Shown here in pieces: positions 9,959 through 21,895 of a stretch of DNA of 64,000 nucleotides. Position numbers and translations under genes: made by a program. The DNA comes from Trematomus loennbergii (lineage: Eukaryota; Chordata; Actinopteri; Perciformes; Nototheniidae), in NCBI GenBank assembly GCA_012861695.1, contig JAAOOA010000086.1:4237293-4301292 (forward strand). The letters run 5' to 3'. The notes under the pieces were generated by a model. That model did not search any database. It saw only the letters and a list, made by a program, of their open reading frames with translations, and had not been told where the DNA came from. The first letter of the stretch is position 1. The number at the start of each line of letters is the position of its first letter.

Positions 9959-10647
9959 GGTATTCCACCGGTGAGGAGCAGCTGCACAGAAATCCCGATC
10001 CCCCATTGTGCGGAGTTTGGTCCTGGGGGGGCGAAGCAGATGGTTTGTTGTGGAACGGAGGTTGCGTGTGGAGGTTTGTGATGCGAGTAGTTATTTTAGG
10101 TATGAAGAAATCTCATTTTGCAATAGAACTGTACCAGATATTTCCATACAACTACTGGTTAGTGTTCAATAGCACCCTAGACAATTCAGTAATGGTATAT
10201 TTTTTAGGGATTTCAGTTTTTCTGATAAATGAGAGAAAAGTGATTGAGTCCTATGTTCCTATCACCAAAAAGTACAATTTCCGTCTAAACTAAAGCTAGG
10301 TTTACAGGACTATAATTCAGTATTTCTTTAGTTAAATAATTGTCTGACTATTTGGTGATGTAGGACAGCCACCTGGTTCATACCTCAGCAAATCTGAAGA
10401 GGAAAATAGTGGTCATTCTCAAGTTATGGGCTTTTTTGTCACCTTTCCCATATTCGGCCTGGTCTAATTTGGCTCTTTTTCAGGGATTGGGGTAGTTCTA
10501 AAGAACAACCAAAAAAACATTTTTTCCCCCAAAATACAATTTGACAACAATCAATTTCATTAATGGGAGACCCTAAAGATCAGAAAAATCATTGTTGTCA
10601 TTTGTTCTACCTCGGGTAGGGGTATCTCAAAATCTGAGGGCCCTTCC
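9959..10647. other. Intergenic, no gene recognised
   Basis: The only notable frame (9817-10293 +) overlaps a MITE end and a tandem repeat and has no recognisable domain. The interval ends at the left target duplication of the hAT element. Confidence 0.5.
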
Positions 10648-10655
10648 TGCTAGAC

Positions 10656-12900
10656 CAGGGTGGGCAATTATTTTTTACAAGGGGCCACTTCAGAAACTCG
10701 AGCTGTGTTGGGGGGCCGAATCAAAAATAAGTTGAACTTAATTCTGCTCAATATACCAATACTGAAAAGGTGTTTTACAGTATGTTAAAGATAAGAAATG
10801 AATCAGCTTTATACAAAAAGAAATGAGTGCTTTTGATTTTTGTTTTTCAGTTAATTTTACTTGTTCAGTGAGAAAAATCCAGTCTGTCTTGGGCTTGAAC
10901 AAGTGCACGGAAATCTGGTTCAATGTCTGAGGTGGATATGCGAAGGACAGCTGAGAGGTGATCATCAGTGATAGAGGATCTGTATCTGGATTTGTTGAAC
11001 TTCATCACTGAGAATGTCTGTTCACATATGTAGGTAGATCCAAAGAGGACCATCATCTTCTGAGCACGTCTCCTGATGTGTGGAAAGTTCTCCTCTTTCA
11101 GGGAAGAGTAAAACTCAGGCAGTGAGACTGACCTAAAGTGCTCTGACAGAAGTGTGTCAGACTGCAGGTCAATGAGTTCAAGCTGAACATCACTGGGTGC
11201 ATCATCCACATGGCATGTAAATGGGGAAAAGATCATGTTCATTTCATTCTCAACTGTTTTGAAGTCTTTAAATCGCCTTGAAAACTCACCATGCAGTGCT
11301 TCTAACATGGATGAGTACCTCTGGAGGTGATCAGCTGATGGTGTGGCTTCCTTCAGTGTTGGCAAGTGCGTGAGAATGTTGTCCTCCATTTGGCTTGAGA
11401 GAAGCTGCAGCTTTCTCATGAAAGCCTTCACTGCACTGTACATGTCATGCACAAAAAGGCCCTTGCCTTGCAGTTTGACATTTAGTTCACTCATTAGTGC
11501 AGTCACATCTACAGCAAAACCAAGGTCTGCCATCCAGTCTGCATCTGAAAGCTGTGGGATGTCGTTTCCTTTCTTCACACAGAAGTCTTGAATCTCTTCT
11601 CTCAGGTCCCATACTCTTTTCAGCACTTTGCCCAGGCTGAGCCACCTGACAGCTGCATGGTAGGGTATGTCACGATGTTCAGTCTCACTTTCCTCCAAAA
11701 GTGCAACAAACTGTCTGTGATTCAATGCTCTTGCCCTGATGAAGTTAACTATTTTAGTTACAACATCAACAACATGGTTAATTTTTAACACTGACTTACA
11801 CAACACTTCCTGATGTATAATACAATGCAAAAATACCTATTTCTGTCACTTTATCTGCATTCTCTTCAATAGTCCAACATTTTTCCCTGTCAGATTTGGA
11901 CAACCATCCGTTGTCACGCCTGCCAGCTTGTCCCATTTCAGTCCCAACTTTTCCACACATGCATTTACCTCCGTGAACAAATCACTCCCTGTTGTTGTAC
12001 CTTTCATTGACTGCATGGCTGCCAGCTCCTCCGTGATTTTGAAGTCTGTAGTTATCCCACGTAGGAAGATGAGTAGCTGGGCAGTGTCACGTACATCGCA
12101 GCTCTCATCCAAAGCCAAGGAAAAAAAGTCAAAGTTGACCGCTCTGTTCTGCAGCTGAAGCTCCAGATTTCCCGCGATGTCCTCAATTCTCCTCGTAACA
12201 GTGCGTCGGGAGAGCGGCACTTTCTCAAATGCCTCCTTTTTCTCCGGGCATATTAGTGTCAGAGTCAACAAACACTCCTTAATGAACTCTCCGTCCGAAA
12301 ACGGTTACTTTTAAGACATAACTCGTCTTGACAGCTGCATCTCTGGATGTGGAATGTTTTGTGAAAATGTGTTGTTGGCTTTGCAGCTTAGCTAGCAAAG
12401 CATCCGACCCCTTTGCCCGCTCTTCCTCAGACAGGTTCTTGTATTTATCTGCGTGTTTGGTAGCATAGTGGCGACTCAAATTGTACTCCTTGAACACAGC
12501 GACCTGCGCACCACAAACTAAACACACAGCTTTACCTTTCACTTCTGTAAATAAATACTTAGCGGTCCATGTCTTGTTGAAAACGCGGCATTCAGTATCG
12601 ATCTTTCTTTTTTTGCCCTTAGCGGACATTTCGAGGACTAGCCGGCCAGCATCACTCGTAGCTGTTCGGCATGCGCGTTTACGTAAATAAATAAAAAAAC
12701 AGCAGCGCCTTTTCAAAATAAAAGCAACACAGTTAGAAAAGTATTTACGCCATGCAAGCAATACAGCTGTGTTGCTTTTATTTTGAAAAGGTTGCTGTTT
12801 TTTTTCATTATGTTATAATTTATGATCAACCTCACACGGGCCGGCCAAGGCCGGCCAACGGGCCGGATGTGGCCCGCGGGCCGTAAAATGCCCACCCCTG
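10656..12900 (-). mobile_element. hAT superfamily DNA transposon with intact ends
   Basis: The terminal inverted repeats CAGGGTGGGCAA (left) and CAGGGGTGGGCA (right, reverse-complemented) are flanked by a perfect 8-bp duplication TGCTAGAC (10648-10655 and 12901-12908), the hAT hallmark. The element is 2,245 bp and encodes a decayed transposase on the minus strand. Confidence 0.95.
10865..12761 (-). pseudogene. hAT transposase (GTF2IRD2/Charlie-like), disrupted
   Basis: The product resembles the cut-and-paste hAT transposase related to the transposon-derived half of GTF2IRD2. The likely start is MSAKGKKRKIDTECRVFNKT at about 12629. A BED-type zinc finger follows, with CLVCGAQVAVF and HYATKHADKY. 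The first part (12761-12279) is separated from the rest by a frameshift near 12275. The middle part (12271-11846) has LALDESCDVRDTAQLL and AGVTTDGCPNLTGKN, which carry the expected acidic catalytic residues. In-frame stops at about 11831-11846 then break it. The last part (11830-10865) ends with EQTFSVMKFNKSRYRSS and TDDHLSAVLRIST, the conserved hAT C-terminal region with the catalytic Glu. The protein would be about 600 residues. Few lesions suggest a fairly young copy, but it cannot be translated as is. Confidence 0.9.
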
Positions 12901-12954
12901 TGCTAGACTATTAGTTAATGAGAACTCTTTAGTTCTCATGAACTAAATACAGAT

Positions 12955-13478
12955 CGCGTTCACACCGGAATAAGTTCCTGGGGAAGGATTAGGCAAATGA
13001 AGCCGATGACGTCACTTCTTCTTCTGCTTTGGGTTTACTGGCAGGCCGCAAACAACTTCACGGCGTATACTGCCACCCGGAGTCCCCGGCCGGAAGTCCC
13101 CGGAGTTGGGGACTGGCTTCAGTATCGCCTCCTCATCTCCACCGCTCCCATGTTTTCTTTTGTGTTGCCATAAGTTAGTGTCTCTGCGTTTCTGCGCTGG
13201 GCTAATGCTAATGCTAATAATGCTAATGCGAGGATAATAAAATGGCGGCTTCGCAAAACTTTTTTGGAGTTTTACGGGGCGTGGTTTGCATTCCGCCCAG
13301 CCAATCAGACATAGGAACCTTTTTCTCCCACGAAAGTCCCTGCTCTCTAGCAGGGACGGAAAAGGGGGTAAAAAAGGTTCTGATTAACTAATTTTTGTTC
13401 CGGCTCTTTTTGGTGTGAACGCGACATTTCGGAACTATATCGGAACTAAAGTGGGAAAAGTACTGCGGTGTGAACGCG
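12955..13478. mobile_element. MITE with CGCGTTCACACCG termini
   Basis: The left end CGCGTTCACACCGGAATAAG faces a right end reading CGGTGTGAACGCG. GGAACTATATCGGAACTAAA lies next to the right end and GAACTAAA next to the left. It has no coding capacity. I could not define a target duplication, so the outer limits are approximate. Confidence 0.6.
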
Positions 13479-13483
13479 GCTAT

Positions 13484-13994
13484 TGACCTTACTAACTGTA
13501 AATTGGTTTAACTTAAAGATTGCTACAATGAAGTAAGGGAAATGCTTTGCAAATGTTCTAAATTGTATTTTCTGTCCTCAGGTTCCTGGACTTGCCTGGA
13601 AGCAGTCTGAACTGGCATCAACTTTGAATTTAATAAAATCCTTGGAACACACTCTCTTTGGATGTTATTTGAAACTTTACTTGTGTTTTGTACTGTAGAC
13701 AGTGCTGCACCCTTACTTCCTGAACATGTCCACAACCACTTGCTTGTTTCCTTTGAACTTCAGGGGTTTGTTTTCCTGGCTAGGTACAATAACATTGTGA
13801 ACAGCAGCTCACAGTAATGTGTATGCAAATATGTATTGACCAGCAAGTTTAAAAGACTTGACTAAGAATGTTCTTCACTAAACATTTGAAAGTTTGATGA
13901 CTTAAAGGCTATGAGAGCTTTCAAGGATGAGTAGCCAACATTCTTTCAAAGTGTCAGACTCCTAATGAGGTTTATTGGACTACACATGACAAAC
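13484..13994. other. Intergenic, nothing recognised
   Basis: A short AT-rich stretch with no long ORF or clear repeat structure. Confidence 0.5.
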
Positions 13995-16010
13995 TTGTGT
14001 CACTTAAAGGGCCATACACTGGATTTAATTGTCAAAAGGTCTTGATATTTGTAAGGTTTTTGTTTCTGATGTTGCTCTTTCTGACCATTACTGTATCTCC
14101 TTTGAGATGTCTGTCACTGATGTGATCCACACTAGGTCAGATGTAATTTTGAGAAGGTATATAAATGACAATACCTGTACATCATTTATCCATGCCTTTT
14201 TAGCCGCACCTGCTCTCACACCGAACCCTGTTAGTAATCTGGTGGATACATTTAATGCAAAACTGACCAGTATCATCGACGCCATTGCGCCCGTGAAAGT
14301 AAAGAAAATCTTTGGTAAAACAAAAGCACCATGGAGAAATTCGCCATCATTGAAATGTCAAAAAACAGAATGCCGGAAAGCTGAACGCAGGTGGCGGAAA
14401 ACAAAACTCAAGATGCATCATGATATTTACAAAGAAAAACTATTCACCTACGTTCTTGAACTGAAGAAAGCTAGACAATCCTTTTCTCTGCTCTATCAAT
14501 AACTTGTTTATTATTTTCCACTGTTGATAAGTTAACTAACCCCAGAATGGAAATAGCCCCTGAACTAATCTCCACTCAGAAATGTAATGATTTTGCTTTG
14601 TTCTTCACAGAAAAGATCAGGCAAGAAATAAGTTCCTCAATTCCGAGTCTTGACTATGTTCCCCGTTGCAAGGACACACAATTAACCAAGCAAACATGTA
14701 AAAGTTTGTTCCAGTCAGCCATAAAACACTAGAAGAAGTTATACTAATCTAAAAACAACTACATGTAGCCTTGATAGTCTTCCGACAAACTTTTTTAAAA
14801 GTGTCTATTGTTATATTGTCTCAGATGTACTCCAGATTGTGAACATGTCACTCCATTCAGGTGACTTCCCCAAAGGATTGAAAACTGCAGTTATTAAGCC
14901 ACTGCAACAAAAAAAAAGAACACCCTCGATACACTGACGATCAGTAATTACAGGCCAATTTCAAATGTACCATTTTTAAGCAAAATAATTGAAAAGGTTG
15001 TCTACCTACAACTTAACAGTTTTTTGACTTCCAATAATATTTTAGACACCTTTCAATCTGGTTTTAAGTCTCGTCACAGCACAGAGACGGTTTTATTAAG
15101 GATTTTAAATGACATTCATTTTAATACCGACTGGGAAATCCACAGTTTTAGTTTTATTGGACCTCAGTGTGGCGTTTGACACCGTAGATCACAATATTTT
15201 AATAGAAAGACTAGAGAAAAGTGTGGGTCTGTCTGGCACTGTCCTAAAATGGTTTAAATCCTATGTTGAAGACCGAGAGTATTTTCTTTCCATTGGTAGC
15301 TGTCCCCAGGGGTCGATCCTCGGGCCTCTTCTATTCAACTTGTACATGCTGCCACTTGCTCAAATAATTTAAAATAACATTTCATATCATAATTACGTGG
15401 ATGACACCCAAATCTACATATCACTTTCTATAGATGAATACGGTCCTACTGATTTATTGATCACATGCTTAAAACAAATACATGACTGGATATGCCGTAA
15501 TGTCTTACAGCTCAATACAGAAAAAAACTTGTTTTTGGAACCAAAGAAGAGAGAGTTACTGTAAAGTCACTGCACACCTGGAATCACTATCACTCGAACC
15601 CAAAAGTCAAGCAAGAAACCTAAGTATCATTTTAGACTCTGACCTCAATTTTAACAGCCACATCAAAGCAATCAACAAATCAGCCTACTACCGACTAAAA
15701 AAGACCTTATGTCCAAGCAGGACCTTGAAAAATTGTCCATGCATTTGACTACTGCAACAGCATCTTCACAAGCCTCACAAAAAAATCACTCCGTCAACTC
15801 CAACTAATTCAAAATGCTGCTGCCAGAGTGTTAACCCGGACAAAGAAAACAGATCACATCACTCGGCTTCCAGTGAGTGATAGAATTGATTTTAAGATTT
15901 TATTGCACACATATAAAGCACTAAACGGGCTAGGACCCAAATATATCAAGGACCTCCTTCAGCTGTACGAACCCAGCAGACCCCTCAGGTCTCACTGTTC
16001 CATTTGTGAG
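13995..16010 (+). mobile_element. L2-type LINE, 5' part (5'-truncated, frameshifted)
   Basis: Translated pieces follow LINE order. An endonuclease tail (GHTLDLIVK-like read, then LSDHYCISFEMS at about 14080) comes first. Reverse transcriptase segments follow: STETVLLRILNDI (about 15080), VLLDLSVAFDTVDHNILIER (about 15140-15200), CPQGSILGPLLFNLYMLPL (about 15300) and YVDDTQIYISLS (about 15398). Thumb-like pieces come last (LSIILDSDLNFNSHIKAINK and ITRLPVSDRIDFKILLHTYK). At least five frame breaks occur. The YVDD box replaces the more usual Y/FADD. The LINE stops at the target duplication of the gypsy element and resumes at 21570. Confidence 0.85.
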
Positions 16011-16632
16011 TGTGATGGCCCCAGCCACACAGGGTAAACCAACTACACTGCATCCTCATCTTCAGTAGTTTTGCTTCAGTGCAGCTACAATAAAACATGC
16101 CAATTAACACCACACATTTGCATTGAATGGTAAACTCTTTATTTGATTGTAATCTGACATTACTTCAAACAGTTTAGCACAGCTAACACAAGTATTTGTT
16201 TGTATTAATTACTTTCTTTGTCTCTTGAGTTACCATGTCCATTGGGGAGGTTACTTCTGGGTTCAGCAAAGGGCGTGGCCGAGCGCTGAGGACTCATAAA
16301 TACTGCAAGGAGCCAATTGGGACAGATTGGGACAAACCACCTGCTTCCATGTCAAAGGGGGTGGGTTTTGTCTGTATCCTTTGTCTATGATGTGACTATT
16401 AATTATCCCTTGGGTTCAACTTGGTTTGGCCAAACCACTATATAGGTTCCTTGGTTTTTCATTGTGGGAGGTCAGTTTTGTACCTGTTATGTTTCTTTGA
16501 GGTATTTTCTGTTGACCTCTTTTATAGGCCTAGTTATTGTATGATGTTTTTTGTGGACTTTTGGTTAAATAAAAACCCTAGTTTATTTAAACCACTCCTG
16601 TGTCCTGTTGCCTTACTGCTTGGTCCCTGACA
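16011..16632 (+). repeat. 5' LTR of the Gmr1-like element
   Basis: It is 622 bp, about 90 bp longer than the 3' LTR. The main length differences are about 70 bp present around 16480-16550 and a 15-bp partial duplication TAGTTTTGCTTCAG near 16056. TATAGGTTCC at about 16440 and the AATAAAAACC signal at about 16568 could serve as promoter and polyadenylation signals. Confidence 0.9.
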
Positions 16633-16676
16633 ATTGGTGGCAGTGGTGGGATCATTCAGTGGAGGACAAAAAAAAG

Positions 16677-17440
16677 ATGCAGCGTGGAGGGAGAATTACA
16701 AGGAAACCGGGAGGACCGACAAGCCCTGAGGGTGAAGGTAAGGAGCCATCCAGGTCGGACCTGGTGGCCCTGCTTCAGGCTCATATGGGGCAGACGGAGG
16801 CTCAAGCGGCAAAGCAGAGCGAGATAACTACAAGACAGGAACATCGTTTTGAAACAATGCAACAGCAGTTTCAGCTTTTGCAGTTAGAAGTTCAGGCCAG
16901 AACATCTCCAGTACCAGATTCTCTGTCCGCAGACCCTGATCCATCAGAAGTGCAAGTCTTACCAGCCACCAGCAACCATCCTCAGGTGCAAGCTGAGCCT
17001 TTTACCATGGCTGCCCATCCAAACCTTGCAGGTCAGTCTCGCACACACCATGAGCCCAGAATGGAAAGATTAACGGACAATGATGACATTGAACACTTTC
17101 TGATTACATTTGAACGGATTGCTATAGCATGCCGGTGGCAGAAAGCAGATTGGGTTTTTCACTTGTTACCATTGCTTACTGGCAAAGCTAGAGGTGCTTA
17201 TGTGCATATGGACATTGATGATTCTCTTGACTATGACCAAGTAAAATCTGCTATCTTTCTAAGTATGACATAAATCCTGAGACCTACAGGCAAAGATTTC
17301 GTTCCTTGGAGTTTAACCCTGACGAGAGCCCCAAGGAGTTGTATGTAAGACTCAAGGAACTTTATGGGAAATGGATCCAACCAAAATGTAAAGCCATACA
17401 TGAAATTGGTGAAATAATCATACTTGAGCATATTTGAGAA
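16677..17440 (+). pseudogene. gag of the Gmr1-like element
   Basis: The likely start is MQRGGRITRKPGGPTSPEGE (16677), which continues in frame to 17273. A glutamine-rich coiled-coil-like stretch (QEHRFETMQQQFQLLQLEV) precedes a capsid-like core (DIEHFLITFERIAIACRWQ, then WVFHLLPLLTGKARGAYVHM). A frameshift near 17262 moves the continuation KYDINPETYRQRFRSLEF into another frame up to about 17437, and another shift precedes MLSPELQVWIQ. The capsid core resembles the SCAN-like fold of gypsy gags (inference from motif similarity). Confidence 0.85.
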
Positions 17441-18108
17441 TGTTGTCCCCTGAGCTTCAAGTCTGGATCCAGGATCGGCGATGGAGGCTGCTGGACTGGC
17501 TGATGTCTTTGTTGCTGCCCGTAATAAAGGACAACAATGGAGCTATAACTCATGGAGTTCAAAGGATCGACACAAACCAGCTCGACAGTACGATCAGGAG
17601 GCACCCTCCGGTGGGTAAGCCTCCCATGTGGGAAAAGCAGTCAGCTAGCGGCCCATTTAAACCTCTTGGTAAAAAGCCAATTTGTTATCTCTGTGGAATA
17701 GAAGGCCATATAAAACCTATGTGCCCCCAAAATGCAGCCAAAATGACACAAATGTGCTTTGTGCCTCGCCCTCATATTGAGCATGTGCGTAAGGATGACC
17801 AGTCTATTAAGATGACACTCATAGAAGTTAATGGACGGATTATCAAGGCCTTGCTGGATTCTGGGAGTAGTCAGACTCTTGTACACCGGAAGTTTGTACC
17901 ACCCAACATTATTAGCACAAGAGACACGATCCCAATCTGTTGTGTGCATGGAGATGAGAAAAGCTATTCAACAGCTGACATGTACATAAAAGTAGAGGGT
18001 CAAACTTACCTCTTGAACATTGGGGTTGTTGATAACTTGCCTTATCCAGCGGTGCTGGGGCGAGATCTTCCAGTGCTTTTTGATTTGTTGGAGGGAAGCA
18101 AAATGTAA
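17434..18108 (+). pseudogene. gag zinc knuckle and aspartic protease of the Gmr1-like element
   Basis: A CCHC zinc knuckle CYLCGIEGHIKPMC (C-X2-C-X4-H-X4-C) lies at about 17685-17730 and would bind the genomic RNA. It is followed by an aspartic protease with the active-site triad in ALLDSGSSQTLVHRKF (about 17850) and the closing motif AVLGRDLPVLFDL (about 18050). The frame ends at TAA 18106-18108. Downstream, the text resumes in another frame (NVVVTRAQAKSPNEHSETL), so the stop is probably a frameshift product. Confidence 0.88.
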
Positions 18109-18389
18109 TGTTGTAGTTACTAGAGCACAGGCAAAATCACCAAATGAGCACTCTGAGACTCTTAGTGCTTTACCTTTTTTCAGTCAGGAGCTTGACACAA
18201 CATCCGGGAGACCTCGGAAAACTCGCAGACAGAAGAGGCAGGAAAAGTTCCAACACACAGTTGTGAACCCCCATCCAGCACTGAGCCAGATTTAACCTTA
18301 CAGTTTCAAATGCCAGCCAATATCATGGAAATGAAGAAAGCTGATCTATCCCTAGTTTCTCTTTTCAGACGACAAAGGAAAAAGAGACA

Positions 18390-21022
18390 GGAGCTGAGCT
18401 GGACTTCAACGAAGACGAGTATGTTCTGCAAAATGGCATTCTCTACCGTCAGCAGGGGTCGGTGTTGCAGCTAGTGGTTCCCCAAGCAGTTAGATACCGC
18501 ATTCTCTCTTTGGGGCACTCTATCCCCTGGGCTGGCCACCTAGGTAAGCATAAAACCATAGCTCGCATCCAACAGTATTTTCACTGCCTGGCCTGCGAAG
18601 AGAGGTCACTCAATTCTGCAGAAGTTGTCCTCAGTGCCAAATAACATCTGCTAGAACCCCCTCCAGAGCTCCCCTCCAGCCTTTACCCATCATTGGCACC
18701 CCATTTGAGCGCCTTGGGATGGACATTGTTGGTCCTGTTGAGAGGAGCAAGGGGGGAAACCGGTACATGCTGGTCATAACAGATTACGCCACAAAGTACC
18801 CAGAAGTTTTTCCATTGACATCCATAAAAGCAAAATCAGTTGCTTTTTGTTTGGTTCAGTTCTTTTCAAGAGTAGGTTTCCCTCATGAAATATTAACTGA
18901 TCAGGGAACTAACTTCATGTCCACTCTGCTGAAACAGGTGTATCACTTGCTGGGTATTCGGAGCCTGAGGACCACACCATACCATCCCCAAACTGATGGA
19001 TTGACGGAGCGTTTCAACCAAACCCTGAAGCAGATGCTACGGAAGTTTGTCAACAACAGTGGCACAGACTGGGACCAGTGGCTGCCATACCTCCTCTTTG
19101 CTTATAAAGAAGTACCCTAAGCCTCCACTGGTTTCTCTCCATTTTAACTTTTGTATGGACATGAAGTACGAGGACCTCACTCACTGTTGAGGGAGATTTG
19201 GGAGGGAAACAAGGCGAGGGAGGGTTCTGTTAACATTGTATCCTATGTTGTTCAGATGAGAGATCGATTGGAGAAAATGAGTCAGCTCGCCCAATCTCAC
19301 ATGGCAGTGGCCCAGCAACAGCAGAAGTCCTGGTATGATCGGTCAGCTCGGCAAAGATCCTTCAACCCAGGACAAAAGGTACTAGTTCTCCTCCCAAGCG
19401 ATAACAGCAAGCTGTTGGCAAAGTGGCAGGGACCATTTGAGATCAAGAAGCAACACGGGCCCACAACATATGAGGTATCGACCCCTGGGAAGCCACGCTC
19501 CAGTAGAGTACATATAAATCTCTTGAAGGAGTGGGTGCCGCGACCTGAACAAGAAGCAAGAGTGATGCTCATCAGGGATGTACGAGAGGAAGAGGAAGTG
19601 GAGGAGCAATACCTATCTCTAGGGGGGGCTACGGTGAGCCATGACCTCAGCCACCTCTCAGAAGACAAACAGCTTCAGATGAGAACAATCTGTAGGTCAG
19701 AATTATTTCAAGAGAATCCTGGGAGAACAGATATTGTTGAGCATGACATTGTGGTTAGAGAAGGTGCTTCTGTGAGACGGCTGAGTTACAGGATTCCGGA
19801 AAGCCTGCTGGCGTCATTGAAAAAGGAGGTCGATCTGATGCTGTCCATGGGGATCATTGAGATTTCGAAAAGCGAGTGGTGCAACCCTATGATCCTTGTG
19901 CCAAAGAAGGATGGCAGCCTTAGGTTTTGTATTGATTTTAGGTACCTGAACTCAATTTCTCTGTTTGATTCTTATCCAACACCAAGAATCGATGAACTGC
20001 TTGAACGGCTTGGAAAAGCCAAATACTTAACCACATTAGATCTTTCCAAGGGTTACTGGCAGGTTCCACTGACTGAGCGGTCCAGGGAGCTGACAGCCTT
20101 TAGGACAAAATTGGGTCTTTTCCAGTTCAAGGTCATGCCATTTGGGCTGCATGGTGCTCCAGCGACTGTCCAGAGGCTTATGGATCAGGTACTTTGTGAT
20201 TTATCTGGTTTTGCTGCAGCATATCTGGATGACATTGTCATTTACAGCTCCACCTGGGAGGAGCACATGGAACATCTGCACACTGTCTTGGATCGCCTCT
20301 ACTCTGCGGGGCTGACTATCAATCCATCGAAGTGCGTCTTTGCCGCTGCAGAGACGGAGTACCTGGGCCATATCATTGGACGCGGTGTGATACGGCCGCG
20401 GGTCAGCAAGATTCAGGCCATCGAGTCATGTCCTGTGCCACAAACAAGGAAGCAGCTCCGATCTTTTCTGGGCATGACAGGCTTCTACCACCGCTTTGTA
20501 CCACAATTCTCTGCCAGGGCAGCTCTACTCACAGACCAGACTGGATCCCTGTCTTCAAATCAGATACAGTGGACAGAGGAGTCCATGGCAGCTTTTCACG
20601 ACATCCAGGGATCATTGAGTAAGAAACCTGTTCTTTACAGTCCAAACTTTGATGAACATTTTATCTTGCAAACGGATGCTTCTGATAGGGGTCTGGGCGC
20701 TGTGCTTCTCCAGGGGTCATAAGACAACCGCCATCCAGTGGCCTACATCAGCCGGAAACTGTTCCCCAGGGAGGTCAGGTATTCAACCGTGGAAAAGGAG
20801 GCACTGGCTATCAAATGGGCCCTCGACTCTCTCCGGTATTACCTCCTGGGTAGAGAATTCACCCTGGAGACTGATCATAAAGCGCTTCAGTGGATGGGAA
20901 GGATGAAGGATACCAATGGAAGGATTACCCGGTGGTACCTGGCACTGCAACCATTCCGCTTCAACATTCAGCACATCCCAGGCAAGGACAACGTCACAGC
21001 GCTGTTTCAGCGAGAGTCTTGA
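18390..21022 (+). pseudogene. Integrase-RT-RNase H polyprotein of the Gmr1-like element
   Basis: The integrase zinc-binding region (GHSIPWAGHLGKHKTIARIQ, about 18500-18640) is followed by a frameshift. From 18719 to 21022 one frame runs with only three nonsense codons (19118, about 19148 and 20720). The integrase core shows LGMDIVGP, ILTDQGTNF and DGLTERFNQTLKQ, the D, D and E residues. An SH3-like C-terminal domain includes GQKVLVLLP and WQGPFEIKK. RT follows with PMILVPKKDGSLRFCIDFR, LTTLDLSKGYWQVPL and the YLDDIVIYS active site. RNase H has LQTDASDRGLGAVLL, EKEALAIKWAL and LETDHKALQW. The stop at 21020 lies next to the polypurine tract. Point nonsense mutations in an otherwise intact frame indicate modest age. 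Confidence 0.92.
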
Positions 21023-21032
21023 AGGGGGGGAG

Positions 21033-21564
21033 TGTGTGACCCCAGCCACACAGGGTAAACCAACTACACTGCATCCTCATCTTCAGTGCAGCTACAATAA
21101 AACATGCCAATTAACACCACACATTTGCTTTGAATGGTAAACTCTTTATTTGATTGTAATCTGACATTTCTTCAAACATTTTAGCACAGCTAATACAAGT
21201 ATTTGTTTGTATTAATTACTTTCTTTGTCTCTTGAGTTACCATGTCCATTGGGGGAGGTTACTTCCTGGTTCAGCAAAGGGCGTGGCCGAGCGCTGAGGA
21301 CTCATAAATACTGCAAGGAGCCAATTGGGACAGATTGGGACAAACCACCTGCTTCCATGTTAAAGGGGGGATTTGGGTTTTGTCAGTGTCCTTTGTGTAT
21401 GATGGGACTATTAATTATCCCTTGGGTTCAACTTGGTTTGGCCAAGCCACTGTATAGGTTCCTTGGTTTTTCATTGTGGGAGGTTTTTTGTGGACTTTTG
21501 GGTAAATAAAAACCCTAGTTTATTAAACCACTCCTGTGCCCTGTTGCCTTACTGGTCCCTGACA
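21033..21564 (+). repeat. 3' LTR of the Gmr1-like element
   Basis: It is 532 bp and collinear with the 5' LTR apart from a deletion at about 21480. It ends CCCTGACA before the GTGAG duplication. Confidence 0.9.
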
Positions 21565-21569
21565 GTGAG

Positions 21570-21895
21570 ATCAAAGCGTGGGGAAGCAGCTTTCTGCATT
21601 CATGCTCCTAATGCATGGAACAAACTCCCAGAACATCTGAGAATGGCTAGCACTTTGGAATCATTTAAATTAGGTCTAAAAACATTCTTTTTAACATGGC
21701 TTTTTCATTTTCTATTTTTTGAACTGTTAAACATGGTTTTCTTTCTTTTAATTGTTTTGTGTGATTTTGTATTTCTTCTCACTTTGACCATATTAAAATG
21801 TATTGTGTTTTTATCTGTTTGATCCTGTAAAGCACTTTGAATTGCATCAATGTATGAATTGTGCTATACAAATAAATTGCCTTGCCTTAAAACAA
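21570..21895 (+). mobile_element. L2-type LINE, 3' end
   Basis: It resumes the LINE after the gypsy insertion: AAFCIHAPNAWNKLPEHLRM and ESFKLGLKTFFLTWLF are the conserved C-terminal residues of L2/CR1-type ORF2. The 3' tail ends TGCTATACAAATAAATTGCC with a short TTGCC(T) repeat, typical of L2-like tails. Confidence 0.85.

Larger units (their letters stand above)
16011..21564 (+). mobile_element. Gmr1-like Ty3/gypsy LTR retrotransposon with integrase before reverse transcriptase
   Basis: LTRs at 16011-16632 and 21033-21564 start TGTG and end CCCTGACA. They are flanked by a perfect GTGAG duplication (16006-16010 and 21565-21569) that also rejoins the LINE. A putative primer site TTGGTGGCAGTGGTGGGATC follows the left LTR. 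A polypurine tract GAAGGGGGGGA precedes the right LTR. Internal order is gag with zinc knuckle, aspartic protease, integrase, reverse transcriptase, RNase H. Integrase upstream of RT is copia-like and is known for the Gmr1 group of gypsy elements in fish and other deuterostomes. Nonsense codons and frameshifts show this copy is inactive. Confidence 0.93.
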
